Under the pieces are notes generated by a model, which was given only the letters and a program-made list of their open reading frames with translations, did not search any database and had not been told where the DNA came from. A stretch of DNA of 38,732 nt from Verrucomicrobiaceae bacterium (GTDB taxonomy: Bacteria; Verrucomicrobiota; Verrucomicrobiia; Verrucomicrobiales; DEV007), in NCBI GenBank assembly GCA_009936795.1, contig JAACDM010000481.1, positions 1 to 38,732 of the forward strand, given 5' to 3'. Each line of letters opens with the position of its first letter. The first letter of the stretch is position 1. Positions 26,346 through 34,693 of the stretch are shown here, in pieces. Both the position numbers and the translations under genes were made by a program.

Positions 26346-27737
26346 ATGCTTGGCAATATGACCGAGCTGCAGTTCGACAAGGGGACACTGATCCTGCATC
26401 GGCTCACCCAAGAAGAACAGCAGACTCTGCAGCTAGCGGGCGTGCAATGGGATCAACGCACCCAAACCCATCGCGCCCCAGCTTGGTATTACCGCGAGAT
26501 CATTCTCCAACTGCGCCAGAATGAGGTCGCTCATGAGGACCACGCCAAGAGCTTCGAACCGGTAGCACTTCCTCTGAAGAAGCCTATCACCCCGCGGCCC
26601 TTCCAAGCTAAGGCACGCGATGCTTGGATCGAGAACGGCAAGCAAGGTGTCGTTGTACTGCCGACGGGAGCGGGCAAGACCGTCCTAGCGGTGCTCCTGA
26701 TCAGCTTGACGGAACGCCCGACGCTCATTCACGTCCCCACGATTGATCTTATGCATCAATGGATCGATGTGCTCTCGGCCCATTTCGATGAACCCATCGG
26801 CGCACTCGGCGGTGGCAGTCATGAAATTGAACGCCTCACGGTTTCCACTTACGATTCGGCCCTCATCCATGCCACACACAAGGGGAACGCTTTCGGGTTT
26901 GTCATCTATGATGAATGTCATCATTTGCCGAGCGAACAGTATCAATTCACCGCTCTGGCGACTTTAGCGCCCTTTCGACTCGGACTCACCGCCACGCCGG
27001 AACGAGCCGATGGACGTGAAGCCCAACTTTACGAATGGCTAGGCGGTCTTTGTCTCACGATTCACATAGACGAATTGGAGGGTAACACCTTGGCTCCGTA
27101 CGATGTGGAAACGATCGAGATCGATCTGACTGATGAGGAACGGGCCATTTATGACGAAACACGTGCAAACTACATCGACTTCCTCCGCAGTGAACACATC
27201 AACATGAGTTCGCCACGTGGCTGGCAAACATTCATTTATCGATCCAGCCTTACACCTGAAGGTCGCCAAGCCTTCCAAGCGTATCTCACACAGAAACGTC
27301 TCAGCCAGGCAGCCGCTGGAAAGGAAGAAGCTATCTGGAATCTTCTCCAGCAGCATAGAGGCGATCTTATCCTCATCTTCACTCAGGACAACGACATGGC
27401 GTATCGGTTAGGCCGTCGATTCCTTCTCCCCGTACTCACTCACCAGACCAAGGTCAAGGAGCGTAAAGCCTTTCTCGACGCCTTTCGCGCAGGAGACTAT
27501 CGCATCCTCGTCACGTCTAAAGTGCTCAACGAAGGTGTCGATGTGCCCGAAGCCAATGTCGCCATTGTCGTCTCTGGAAGTGGCAGCATCCGCGAACATG
27601 TGCAGCGGCTCGGCCGCGTGCTCCGCGCCCGCCCTGGCAAACGCGCTACACTTTACGAACTCATCGCTCGCGATACTGGCGAGTATTATATCAACGAACG
27701 GCGACGCCAACACCGTGCTTACGAAAGATTTAGTTAG
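26346..27737 (+). CDS. XPB-type DNA helicase (superfamily 2)
   Basis: A 463-residue SF2 helicase of the XPB/RAD25 type. An N-terminal damage-recognition-like domain (about 1-75) precedes helicase domain 1: Walker A LPTGAGKT (105-112), DEAH-box variant YDECHH (188-193) and motif III TAT (215-217). Helicase domain 2 has VTSKVLNEGVDVPEANVAIV and motif VI QRLGRVLRARPGK (420-432). The combination with a downstream DUF790 gene identifies it as the bacterial counterpart of archaeal XPB, which opens DNA at damage and works with the nuclease Bax1. A second in-frame ATG four codons on is an alternative start; neither has a good ribosome site. Confidence 0.9.
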   Translation: MLGNMTELQFDKGTLILHRLTQEEQQTLQLAGVQWDQRTQTHRAPAWYYREIILQLRQNEVAHEDHAKSFEPVALPLKKPITPRPFQAKARDAWIENGKQGVVVLPTGAGKTVLAVLLISLTERPTLIHVPTIDLMHQWIDVLSAHFDEPIGALGGGSHEIERLTVSTYDSALIHATHKGNAFGFVIYDECHHLPSEQYQFTALATLAPFRLGLTATPERADGREAQLYEWLGGLCLTIHIDELEGNTLAPYDVETIEIDLTDEERAIYDETRANYIDFLRSEHINMSSPRGWQTFIYRSSLTPEGRQAFQAYLTQKRLSQAAAGKEEAIWNLLQQHRGDLILIFTQDNDMAYRLGRRFLLPVLTHQTKVKERKAFLDAFRAGDYRILVTSKVLNEGVDVPEANVAIVVSGSGSIREHVQRLGRVLRARPGKRATLYELIARDTGEYYINERRRQHRAYERFS

Positions 27738-28935
27738 GTTCAGCCTCAAGGGGACGGCTGTGAAACCGGATTTCATCGATCCAGCCAACCGAGCCTTGAT
27801 TGGCCTGGCAGAGAATTTGCTGGCTGTTTTTCGAGAAAGCGTGGGTAAGACACGGTCGCAGATCGAGGAAGAGAGTAAGGTCATCATTGATTCCGCCGAG
27901 ACCAGCGCCCTCTTTGCCCGCGGCTTAGAGAAGCTCCTCATGGATCGCCTTGAGTTCGAGACCGCCGCCGATGAAGACCTCATTGCGTGGCGTCACCAGC
28001 TCTTTCTGCAAACTAGCCAGCTCTTGTCTCGCGAAGCGTTTCCCACACTAGATGCTTATCACCAGGCCCTTGCCAATCAACAAGGCAAGCCCATTGGGAC
28101 CGTTGCCGACACTCTTTTCAGCGACCTCCCTGAGAATCAGCGCGCCCTTCATTTCAGAAGTTTCTCCGCAGAACGCCTTCTCCACCGATACAATGTCGCC
28201 CATGTGCAGTGGCTCCTTCTCAACGCCCACGCGCTAACCATATCGACCAAACAACAAGACACAAAAGCCTGGCGACAGTTCTTCCGACACCTACGCTTTC
28301 ACCAATTGCTTGCCGATATTAGCAAGAACAAAGCGGGTACCTTCAAGATCACGGTGGATGGCCCGATAAGTCTCTTCCAACAGACGAAGAAGTATGGCCT
28401 GAGTCTGGCAACGTTCTTTCCAGCAGTCCTTCATCTTTCTGAATGGAAGCTTCAGGCTGACATTCACCTAAGAAACCGCAAACCGAAGCGGCTCGTCCTC
28501 GATCACACGGTGGGATTGCGCCCCTATTCCGGCCATTTCCTTGCCCACATCCCAGAAGAAATTGCCATGTTTCAGAAGCTCTTTCAGGTCCAAGAAACGG
28601 AATGGAAGATCGCTCCTGCAGATGATTTCATTCGGCTTCCCGGAGACGCCTATGGTTTTGCCGACTTCGGCTTGGAGCATCCTTCAGGGAAAGCAGTTGG
28701 CCTCGAATGCTTTCATGCATGGCACGGTGGCCCACTCAACCATCGACTCAAACAGCTCAAGGACCTGGAAGAAATCCCACCACTCTTGCTCGGCGTTGAT
28801 CGCAAACTTGCCAAAGATCCCGCCATCACCGCGCGTCTGGAGGAATCCTCCTATTTCCGGAAATGGGGCTTTCTCTTCCGAGAAATGCCCTCGCCAAAAG
28901 CCGTCCTCAAGTGCTTGAAAGCACTGAGCGCATAA
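27715..28935 (+). CDS. Bax1/DUF790 nuclease, partner of XPB
   Basis: 406 residues from a GTG at 27715, giving a standard DUF790 start (LTKDLVRFSLKGTAVKPDFI). It overlaps the helicase gene by 23 bases. Family landmarks include DGPISLFQQTKKYGLSLATF in the centre and the nuclease-like stretch YGFADFGLEHPSGKAVGLEC, where an Asp and a Glu occupy positions expected for a PD-(D/E)XK-type active site. This is followed by a basic RLKQLKDL region and PPLLLGVDRKL. Archaeal Bax1 binds XPB and cuts DNA near the unwound region. The overlap implies translational coupling and a shared complex. Catalytic competence here is inferred. Confidence 0.88.
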   Translation: MLTKDLVRFSLKGTAVKPDFIDPANRALIGLAENLLAVFRESVGKTRSQIEEESKVIIDSAETSALFARGLEKLLMDRLEFETAADEDLIAWRHQLFLQTSQLLSREAFPTLDAYHQALANQQGKPIGTVADTLFSDLPENQRALHFRSFSAERLLHRYNVAHVQWLLLNAHALTISTKQQDTKAWRQFFRHLRFHQLLADISKNKAGTFKITVDGPISLFQQTKKYGLSLATFFPAVLHLSEWKLQADIHLRNRKPKRLVLDHTVGLRPYSGHFLAHIPEEIAMFQKLFQVQETEWKIAPADDFIRLPGDAYGFADFGLEHPSGKAVGLECFHAWHGGPLNHRLKQLKDLEEIPPLLLGVDRKLAKDPAITARLEESSYFRKWGFLFREMPSPKAVLKCLKALSA

Positions 28936-28936
28936 A

Positions 28937-30184
28937 CTACTCCGGCAACTTCATCTTCGCCGGAGATCGCCCGCTCTTTGGGCGCGTGTACGGGGCGCCA
29001 TACTCCGAGTAGCCGTCCCCGAAGCCTCCGTGAGAAAGAAAGAACTGGCCTTCATCGGTTAGGCCCATGAAACGGTCTAACCGATCAGCCTTGCCTGTCT
29101 TATCGTGACTGAAGGTGGCTTTAGTGACTTCGTGCCACTTGCCATCCGCCGTTCGGATCCATTGGTTCTCATAGAGTGCCTTACGTAAGACATGCCCATT
29201 CTTTCCCGCGAAGTTCTCACTGAAGCTATAGAGACCACGCAGGTATTTCCCTTCCTTTGGCGCCTTCCAACTTGAGATTAACATCCAGTCCTTCTTGTCT
29301 GGGTGAAAGTAATAGCCCGCAAAGATCGTGTAGGTTTCCTCCACTGGCTTAGCGGTAACAAGAAACTTCTGCCGTTCGCCCGTCTTCCAACCGTACTTGA
29401 GGTGGCTGTGTCCCCCGGTTCCCTCATTGCCAAAGTCCCCGCTATAAACATCTTCGCCCTTCGCAACCAACGTCACACGATTCTCATCGCCGACCTTATC
29501 TCGATCGATCGCTTCGCCGCCGCTATCCCATACGCTGAAAATAATGCGACGCTCTTTTTGGCTATTGACTTGCATACCGAAATAGCCCCGATGCCATCCG
29601 CAAGCCATGTAATAAGTCCAGAGCGGGTCTTCCACTCCCGTCATCTCACAATAGAATGCCGATACTTGTTTCTCTTTATCCACGGGATAAGCCAAGTGAA
29701 CCGATGCAGCATTCCGGCGCGACTTTCGATTAAAATGAGCCTCTTTGATCGCCGACCCGTCGAGTAACAAGGCCTGTAACGCTCCCTGCGGGTTCGGCGA
29801 TTCGAGCACGAACGACTGATAACCCGGCTCGTTTAACTTGAAGCTTCCAAAGTCTACCACCACTGAAACGTCCTTCCCTCTACCCCGAACAGTCGCGTTG
29901 TGACTTTCCTTCCCCACCGTCATGGATAGAGGCACCTGCTCCCCTTCGGCTAGACGGATTTCTAATTGCACACTCACCTCACCCGCAAAGGCAAGTTTCC
30001 CAAACCAACTCACCTTCATTTCCGGGTCGTTCCAATTGGTCACCCCGCGCTTCTCGGACACACGAGCACCACTGGGATCAGGATCGATGTAACCAGTGAA
30101 GGCGGGCACACGAAGTTCTGCTAGAGCAGCCCCAGAGACCATCACGAGAACGGTAAGAAGATAAAGAGAGCGGGTAACGAACAT
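28937..30184 (-). CDS. Secreted DUF5077/DUF3472 protein
   Basis: A 415-residue exported protein with a signal peptide (MFVTRSLYLLTVLVMVSGAA, cleaved near ALA). Residues about 25-145 fit DUF5077 (VPAFTGYIDPDPSGARVSEK, VSVQLEIRLAEG). From about 150 to the end it is DUF3472: YYMACGWHRGYFGMQVNS, IFSVWDSGG and a C-terminal FFLSHGGFGDGYSEYG. The family is common in Bacteroidetes, Planctomycetes and Verrucomicrobia and has no established enzyme activity; carbohydrate binding is often suspected. It is convergent with the Bax1 gene, separated by one base, with no terminator between them. Confidence 0.85.
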   Translation of the reverse strand: MFVTRSLYLLTVLVMVSGAALAELRVPAFTGYIDPDPSGARVSEKRGVTNWNDPEMKVSWFGKLAFAGEVSVQLEIRLAEGEQVPLSMTVGKESHNATVRGRGKDVSVVVDFGSFKLNEPGYQSFVLESPNPQGALQALLLDGSAIKEAHFNRKSRRNAASVHLAYPVDKEKQVSAFYCEMTGVEDPLWTYYMACGWHRGYFGMQVNSQKERRIIFSVWDSGGEAIDRDKVGDENRVTLVAKGEDVYSGDFGNEGTGGHSHLKYGWKTGERQKFLVTAKPVEETYTIFAGYYFHPDKKDWMLISSWKAPKEGKYLRGLYSFSENFAGKNGHVLRKALYENQWIRTADGKWHEVTKATFSHDKTGKADRLDRFMGLTDEGQFFLSHGGFGDGYSEYGAPYTRPKSGRSPAKMKLPE

Positions 30185-30204
30185 AGCGACACCGTAGAGG
30201 CAAA

Positions 30205-30390
30205 TCAGGGGATGGAAACTCGGACCTGCACAAAGCAGCGCCCGGTAGCCTCATCGCCTACAGCACTCACCATGTCGCGAGCCCAGTTGAGTCGAAGTTG
30301 GCCGCTCGGCTTCAAACGCCACCTTCTCATTCACGTAGACAAAGGGATCAGGCAAGCGTGGCTCAGCCAACACTTGCACCACATCTGAAG
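30205..30390 (-). pseudogene. Remnant of a secreted esterase-like or other exported gene
   Basis: Two minus-strand pieces look protein-like but lie in different frames and lack a start. The first reads VQVLAEPRLPDPFVYVNEKV, close to the N-terminus of glucuronoyl-esterase or xylan-esterase proteins (LPDPF plus a short polar stretch). The second, in another frame, reads LRLNWARDMVSAVGDEATGR and runs to a TGA at 30205-30207. They do not join in one frame and may be the two ends of a deleted gene. The assignment is tentative. Confidence 0.35.
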
Positions 30391-30525
30391 ACCTTCAGGG
30401 TTGAAGATGCTCGACCACCTTCACCCAATCATTAACCTATTCACCTATGCATGGGAAGCTGTAAAAATAGTAGACTCTTCATCATCACTCCAAAAACTTA
30501 CCTATCGTAGATTATTAACGTTAGC
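30391..30525. other. Promoter-side intergenic stretch before DUF1549/DUF1553 gene
   Basis: An AT-rich stretch without an ORF. Together with the remnant at 30205-30390 it makes up the gap between the DUF3472 and DUF1549/DUF1553 genes. No clear -35/-10 pair or ribosome binding site is visible by eye before the ATG at 30526. Confidence 0.4.
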
Positions 30526-32400
30526 ATGATTCTCCCGCGAACCTTCATCGTCACCCTCTGCCTTCTCGCCGCAGAAGTTAGCCACGCTAATTCTATAGAC
30601 TTCTCACACGATGTCCTGCCGCTCCTTCGCGCGCATTGCGTCAAGTGCCATGCCAACGGCAACTACAAGGGTGGACTCTCCATAGATACCCGTGAGGCCT
30701 TGCTTCAATCTGAGAGCGTGGAGCTCGGAAACGGCGCAGCTAGTCCGCTTGTCCACCTATTGAAAGAGACAAAGGACGCCGATCGTATGCCGCAGAAGGC
30801 AGACCCACTTCCCGTTGAGAGCATCGCCATCCTTGAAACATGGATCAGCGAAGGGTTGGTCTGGGAGAAAGGGTTCACTTTTAAAGAGTCCACGTGGGTG
30901 GCACCCCTCGCTCCTCGTCGCCCCATCTTACCAGCTGTGGGCTCGTTGGGCTCCCATCCGATTGATCGCTTTGTCAGTGCTTACTTTACCGAGAACAAAC
31001 TCGCACCCTCTAGGCCCTTGTCAGATCGCGCCTTCTATCGCCGGGTAGCGCTCGATCTATTGGGATTGTTGCCTAATCCGGATGCCGTCGACGCCTTCGC
31101 TGAGAATACCTCACCCAACAAGCGCCGCCTGCTGATCGACCGATTGCTAAACCAGTCCGTAAACTACGCAGATCACTGGATCACCTTCTGGAACGATCTG
31201 CTGCGCAACGACTATAAAGGAACCGGATTCATTGATGGCGGTCGTAAGCAGATCACGGAATGGCTCTACCAATCGTTGGTGGAAAACAAGCCCTACAATG
31301 TCTTCGTCCGGGAATTGATCAGTCCCACAGAAGCCTCCGAAGGATTTATCAAAGGCATCAAGTGGCGCGGGAATGTGAATGCTAGCCAACGCCGCGAGGT
31401 CCAGTTCGCTCAGAACCTTTCTCAAGTCTTCCTCGGTGAGAACATGAAGTGCGCTTCCTGCCATGATAGTTTCATCAATGACTGGAAGCTGACCGATGCC
31501 TATGGCTTGGCAGCCATCGTCGCCGATGAACCTCTCGAGATTCATCATTGTGACAAACCCACGGGCAATTATGCCAAGACTCAGTTTCCGTTTCCCGAAC
31601 TTGGGGACATCGACGCGACCAAACCCAAGTCCGAACGGCTGAAGCAAACTGCCGCGCTGATGACGTCTCCAAAGAATGGGCGATTTGCGCGCACGATCGT
31701 CAATCGACTATGGCAGCGCCTCCTTGGTCGCGGAGTGGTCGAACCAGTCGACATGATGTCTAGCGAACCGTGGAATGCTGACCTGCTAGATTACTTAGCG
31801 GTCCATCTCATCGACAGCAACTATGACCTCAAGAAGACCATCGCCCTCATCACCTCTGCGCAGACTTACCAATCCCACACCGTCGGACGCCACGTTGGTC
31901 CAAAAGAAGAGTATCGATTTAGAGGTCCTATCGCGAAGCGCCTAACGGCAGAACAATTCATTGACGCCCTCTGGAAGATCACCGGTCAGGCGCCAGCGAA
32001 AGTTGCTGCGAAAGGAGCAGACAAAGGTGACCGAGGCTTTGTAAGAGCTTCACTGGTCCACTCGTCTTACCTCATGCGCGCCCTTGGCAGGCCGAATCGA
32101 GAGCAGGTCGTCACCGTGCGCCCAGAAGACCTTTCGACTCTACAGGCCTTGGAACTAAACAACGGAAAGGACTTCACGGAACTACTCGACAAAGGAGCCA
32201 GCAGTCTGTTAGAACGATTTCCTGAGTCCACCGCGAGCACCTTAATCATTGAAGTCTATCGCCAAGCTCTATCCAGAGATCCCACGCCTGACGAACTCAC
32301 ACATGTAGGTTCACTCTTCGAGGGCCCCCCTCAACCAGAAACAGTGGCTGATCTTCTCTGGATGATCTTTCTGCTTCCCGAATTCCAACTTCTTCCATAG
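30526..32400 (+). CDS. PSCyt1/DUF1549/DUF1553 secreted cytochrome-like protein
   Basis: A 624-residue exported protein with a signal peptide (MILPRTFIVTLCLLAAEVSH). A Planctomycete-type cytochrome C domain (PSCyt1) carries the haem-binding motif CVKCH (about residues 38-42, HCVKCHANGNYKGGLSIDTR). It is followed by DUF1549 (about 145-330), which has a second motif CASCH, and DUF1553 (about 370-600). Members always travel with a DUF1501 gene, here 2 bases downstream. They are thought to take part in breakdown of sulfated or other complex polysaccharides in marine Planctomycetes and Verrucomicrobia, but the electron partner and substrate are unknown. Confidence 0.92.
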   Translation: MILPRTFIVTLCLLAAEVSHANSIDFSHDVLPLLRAHCVKCHANGNYKGGLSIDTREALLQSESVELGNGAASPLVHLLKETKDADRMPQKADPLPVESIAILETWISEGLVWEKGFTFKESTWVAPLAPRRPILPAVGSLGSHPIDRFVSAYFTENKLAPSRPLSDRAFYRRVALDLLGLLPNPDAVDAFAENTSPNKRRLLIDRLLNQSVNYADHWITFWNDLLRNDYKGTGFIDGGRKQITEWLYQSLVENKPYNVFVRELISPTEASEGFIKGIKWRGNVNASQRREVQFAQNLSQVFLGENMKCASCHDSFINDWKLTDAYGLAAIVADEPLEIHHCDKPTGNYAKTQFPFPELGDIDATKPKSERLKQTAALMTSPKNGRFARTIVNRLWQRLLGRGVVEPVDMMSSEPWNADLLDYLAVHLIDSNYDLKKTIALITSAQTYQSHTVGRHVGPKEEYRFRGPIAKRLTAEQFIDALWKITGQAPAKVAAKGADKGDRGFVRASLVHSSYLMRALGRPNREQVVTVRPEDLSTLQALELNNGKDFTELLDKGASSLLERFPESTASTLIIEVYRQALSRDPTPDELTHVGSLFEGPPQPETVADLLWMIFLLPEFQLLP

Positions 32401-32402
32401 CC

Positions 32403-33833
32403 ATGAGTCCTTCCACATCTGAGACACGACGAGACTTTCTCAAGCAACTCCGTGGCGCATCGATTGCTGCCATGACAGCAGGTGCACCACAGTTCGTCCA
32501 CAGCGCTAACCTCAAACATCCAACCGCAAAGGCGGACACCTGCATCCTACTCTGGATGGGAGGTGGCATGGCGGCTCCCGACACCTTCGACCCAAAGCAC
32601 TATGAGCCGTTCAAGGTGGGTCTGCCCGTCAAGGACGTCGGGAGCACGTTCCCCGCCATTGACACCGTAGCCGATGGTATTCAGATCACGCAAGGGTTAG
32701 AGCACATCGCCAAAGTGATGGATCGCGGGACGCTGATCCGGTCGCATGTGCAGCCGGATCTTGGACACATCCTTCACTCGCGTCACCAGTATCACTGGCA
32801 CACCGGCTACGTACCTCCTCAAACCGTAGCAGCGCCTCACATTGGTGCATGGATGTCGAAAGTGCTCGGCCCACGAAACCCAGCGATCCCAGCATTCATT
32901 GACATTGGCCAACGCATCGAAGGCGTGGGAGAACAGGAAGAACTGAAAGCCTTTCATACCGGCGGCTTCTTCGGAACCGAGTACGGTCCCTTTCTGCTCC
33001 CCTACCCAGATCAAGCGATGGCTGCCGTACGTCCGCCTAAAGGCATGACGCCTGGCAGATTCGCCAATCGGTATCAGTTTTACAAAGATCTCATCGCGAA
33101 GAGCCCGATGGGCAAACGAGGCAGTAGTTTCCAGCAAGAATCCATGCTCCGCGCCATGGACAACGCTCATCGCCTTCTCAGCTCTCCTGAGCGCGTCGCT
33201 TTCGATCTATCAGAGGAACCCAAAGAAGTTTACGACAAATACAATACGGGCCGCTTCGGCTTAGGCTGCTTGTTAGCCCGACGCCTCACCGAATCCGGGG
33301 CACGCTTCATCGAAGTCACGACGGAGTACGTGCCGTTTCTACATTGGGATACCCACGAGAAAGGCCACAGCACGTTGGCTCGCTTGAAACAGGAGATTGA
33401 CCAGCCTATCGCCCAGCTCGTGCTCGATTTAGAAGCCCGTGGTCTTCTCGACCGCACCTTGGTCGTCGTAGCAAGTGAGTTCAGCCGAGACATGATCATC
33501 GAAGGGGTTCCTGGCAGCAACGCGCGGGATCAAGCAAGTTCAAAAGTCGATCTCCTCACGGAGATGAAACACTATGGGCAGCACCGCCACTTCACAGGCG
33601 GCAGCAGCGTGCTCATGTTCGGCGGCGGAGTGAAACGCGGCCACCTCTATGGCGACACCGCAGACGAACGTCCTTTCATTGCGACAAAAAATCCTATCAG
33701 TGTGCCCGATCTCCACGCCACGATCTTCCATGCGATGGGCTTCTCGCCAGAAACCGCCTTCGAGGTCGAAGAGCGTCCCTTTTACGCCACTGAAGACGGC
33801 AAGGGACGTCCACATCTTGGAATCTTCGGCTAG
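32403..33833 (+). CDS. Tat-exported DUF1501 protein
   Basis: A 476-residue DUF1501 protein of the alkaline-phosphatase/sulfatase-like superfamily. The N-terminus carries a twin-arginine signal: TRRDFLKQ (RR at 9-10), then a hydrophobic stretch ending PQFVHSA. Conserved blocks include LLWMGGGMAAPDTFDPK, HILHSRHQYHWHTGY, PFLHWDTHEKGHS and VVVASEFSR. It is separated from the DUF1549 gene by 2 bases and is almost certainly co-expressed with it. The Tat signal ties it to the tatC gene at 18724. Enzymatic activity is unproven for most members. Confidence 0.93.
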   Translation: MSPSTSETRRDFLKQLRGASIAAMTAGAPQFVHSANLKHPTAKADTCILLWMGGGMAAPDTFDPKHYEPFKVGLPVKDVGSTFPAIDTVADGIQITQGLEHIAKVMDRGTLIRSHVQPDLGHILHSRHQYHWHTGYVPPQTVAAPHIGAWMSKVLGPRNPAIPAFIDIGQRIEGVGEQEELKAFHTGGFFGTEYGPFLLPYPDQAMAAVRPPKGMTPGRFANRYQFYKDLIAKSPMGKRGSSFQQESMLRAMDNAHRLLSSPERVAFDLSEEPKEVYDKYNTGRFGLGCLLARRLTESGARFIEVTTEYVPFLHWDTHEKGHSTLARLKQEIDQPIAQLVLDLEARGLLDRTLVVVASEFSRDMIIEGVPGSNARDQASSKVDLLTEMKHYGQHRHFTGGSSVLMFGGGVKRGHLYGDTADERPFIATKNPISVPDLHATIFHAMGFSPETAFEVEERPFYATEDGKGRPHLGIFG

Positions 33834-33848
33834 CCGATTTACTCGTGG

Positions 33849-34586
33849 TTAATAGTTGAAGCCGTAGGCTAGACCAGGGAGCTTCAGATCAAACATCAGG
33901 AAGGTCAGCGAGTGATTTCCAAAGATACGAGTAATCGACACATGCTCATCCACACCACTATACATGAGCATGCTTGACCACGCACCCTTCCGTAGGTGCA
34001 CGCCGCCAACGGCACGCACTTCACCAAGTTTCTCAATGAAGGTCGCCCCACCATAGCCCGATACATTCACACCCCCCACTTCAAACAAGTGCTTTGATAG
34101 AGTCCCGTAGTAACTTTGGCTGTTGATGTCGCCGAAGTCGTCGTTGCTCGTTCCCAAGATCAAGGCTGGACGCCAGCCATCATCCTCAGAAAAGACCCGC
34201 CAATTGGCCAGAAGACTCACATCGTCCGTCAACGGACGATAATCCACGCCAATACGCAGTGACTCCGTTGCTTGGTAACTGAGATTGAAGTACAGCTTTC
34301 CGTGGTCCGGCTTCTCTGGAATCCAACGTGAATATAACGTGAAGCCCCTTGGGTCTTCAGGCCAACTCAAGATCGAGCCCACGTCCTGCAAGAAGGAGCT
34401 GTCGCTCTCGGTCAGAAAGCTAACCGATGGGAAGGGATCCTCATCTGGGTCCAATGATCGGCCACGCACGGTGCCCGCTTCGCCTGGTCACATCACTCAG
34501 GCCGGAACCTCAGAAGCAGGGCGCTGGGCCCAGGCAGGGGTCACGGCGAGCAGGAGCAGGGCGGAACAAAGAAGACGAAACGTCAT
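33849..34586 (-). pseudogene. Outer-membrane beta-barrel-like protein, interrupted after the signal peptide
   Basis: The ATG at 34586 opens a good signal peptide (MTFRLLCSALLLLAVTPAWA), but two TGA codons in the same frame (34497-34499 and 34488-34490) stop it within 35 codons. The same frame then continues for about 200 residues. That part has alternating hydrophobic strands, for example YFNLSYQATESLRIGVDY and VSGYGGATFIEKLGEVRAVG, and ends in NY, as outer-membrane barrels often do. Short shifted reading around the stops (SGLSDVTRRSG) suggests a pair of compensating indels. A GTG at 34469 could start the second part but would give no signal peptide. Confidence 0.6.
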
Positions 34587-34656
34587 GTTTAGACGGTCAA
34601 CGGAAAGGGCTTCCTTTGCCAGGAAAATTTTCACTTGCGGAACGGCAGATCTAATT

Positions 34657-34682
34657 CTTAGTAAGTTGACTCAATTACTAAG
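34657..34682. promoter_or_regulatory. Inverted repeat, candidate operator of cys operon
   Basis: CTTAGTAA (34657-34664) and TTACTAAG (34675-34682) form a perfect 8-bp inverted repeat with a 10-base spacer, ending 11 bases before the cysI ATG. A weak -35/-10 pair (TTTTCA at 34628, TCTAAT at 34650, spacing 16) would place the start of transcription inside it. An Rrf2-type repressor encoded next to cysK is the obvious candidate ligand; binding is inferred. Confidence 0.55.
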
Positions 34683-34693
34683 GATTAGATTTC

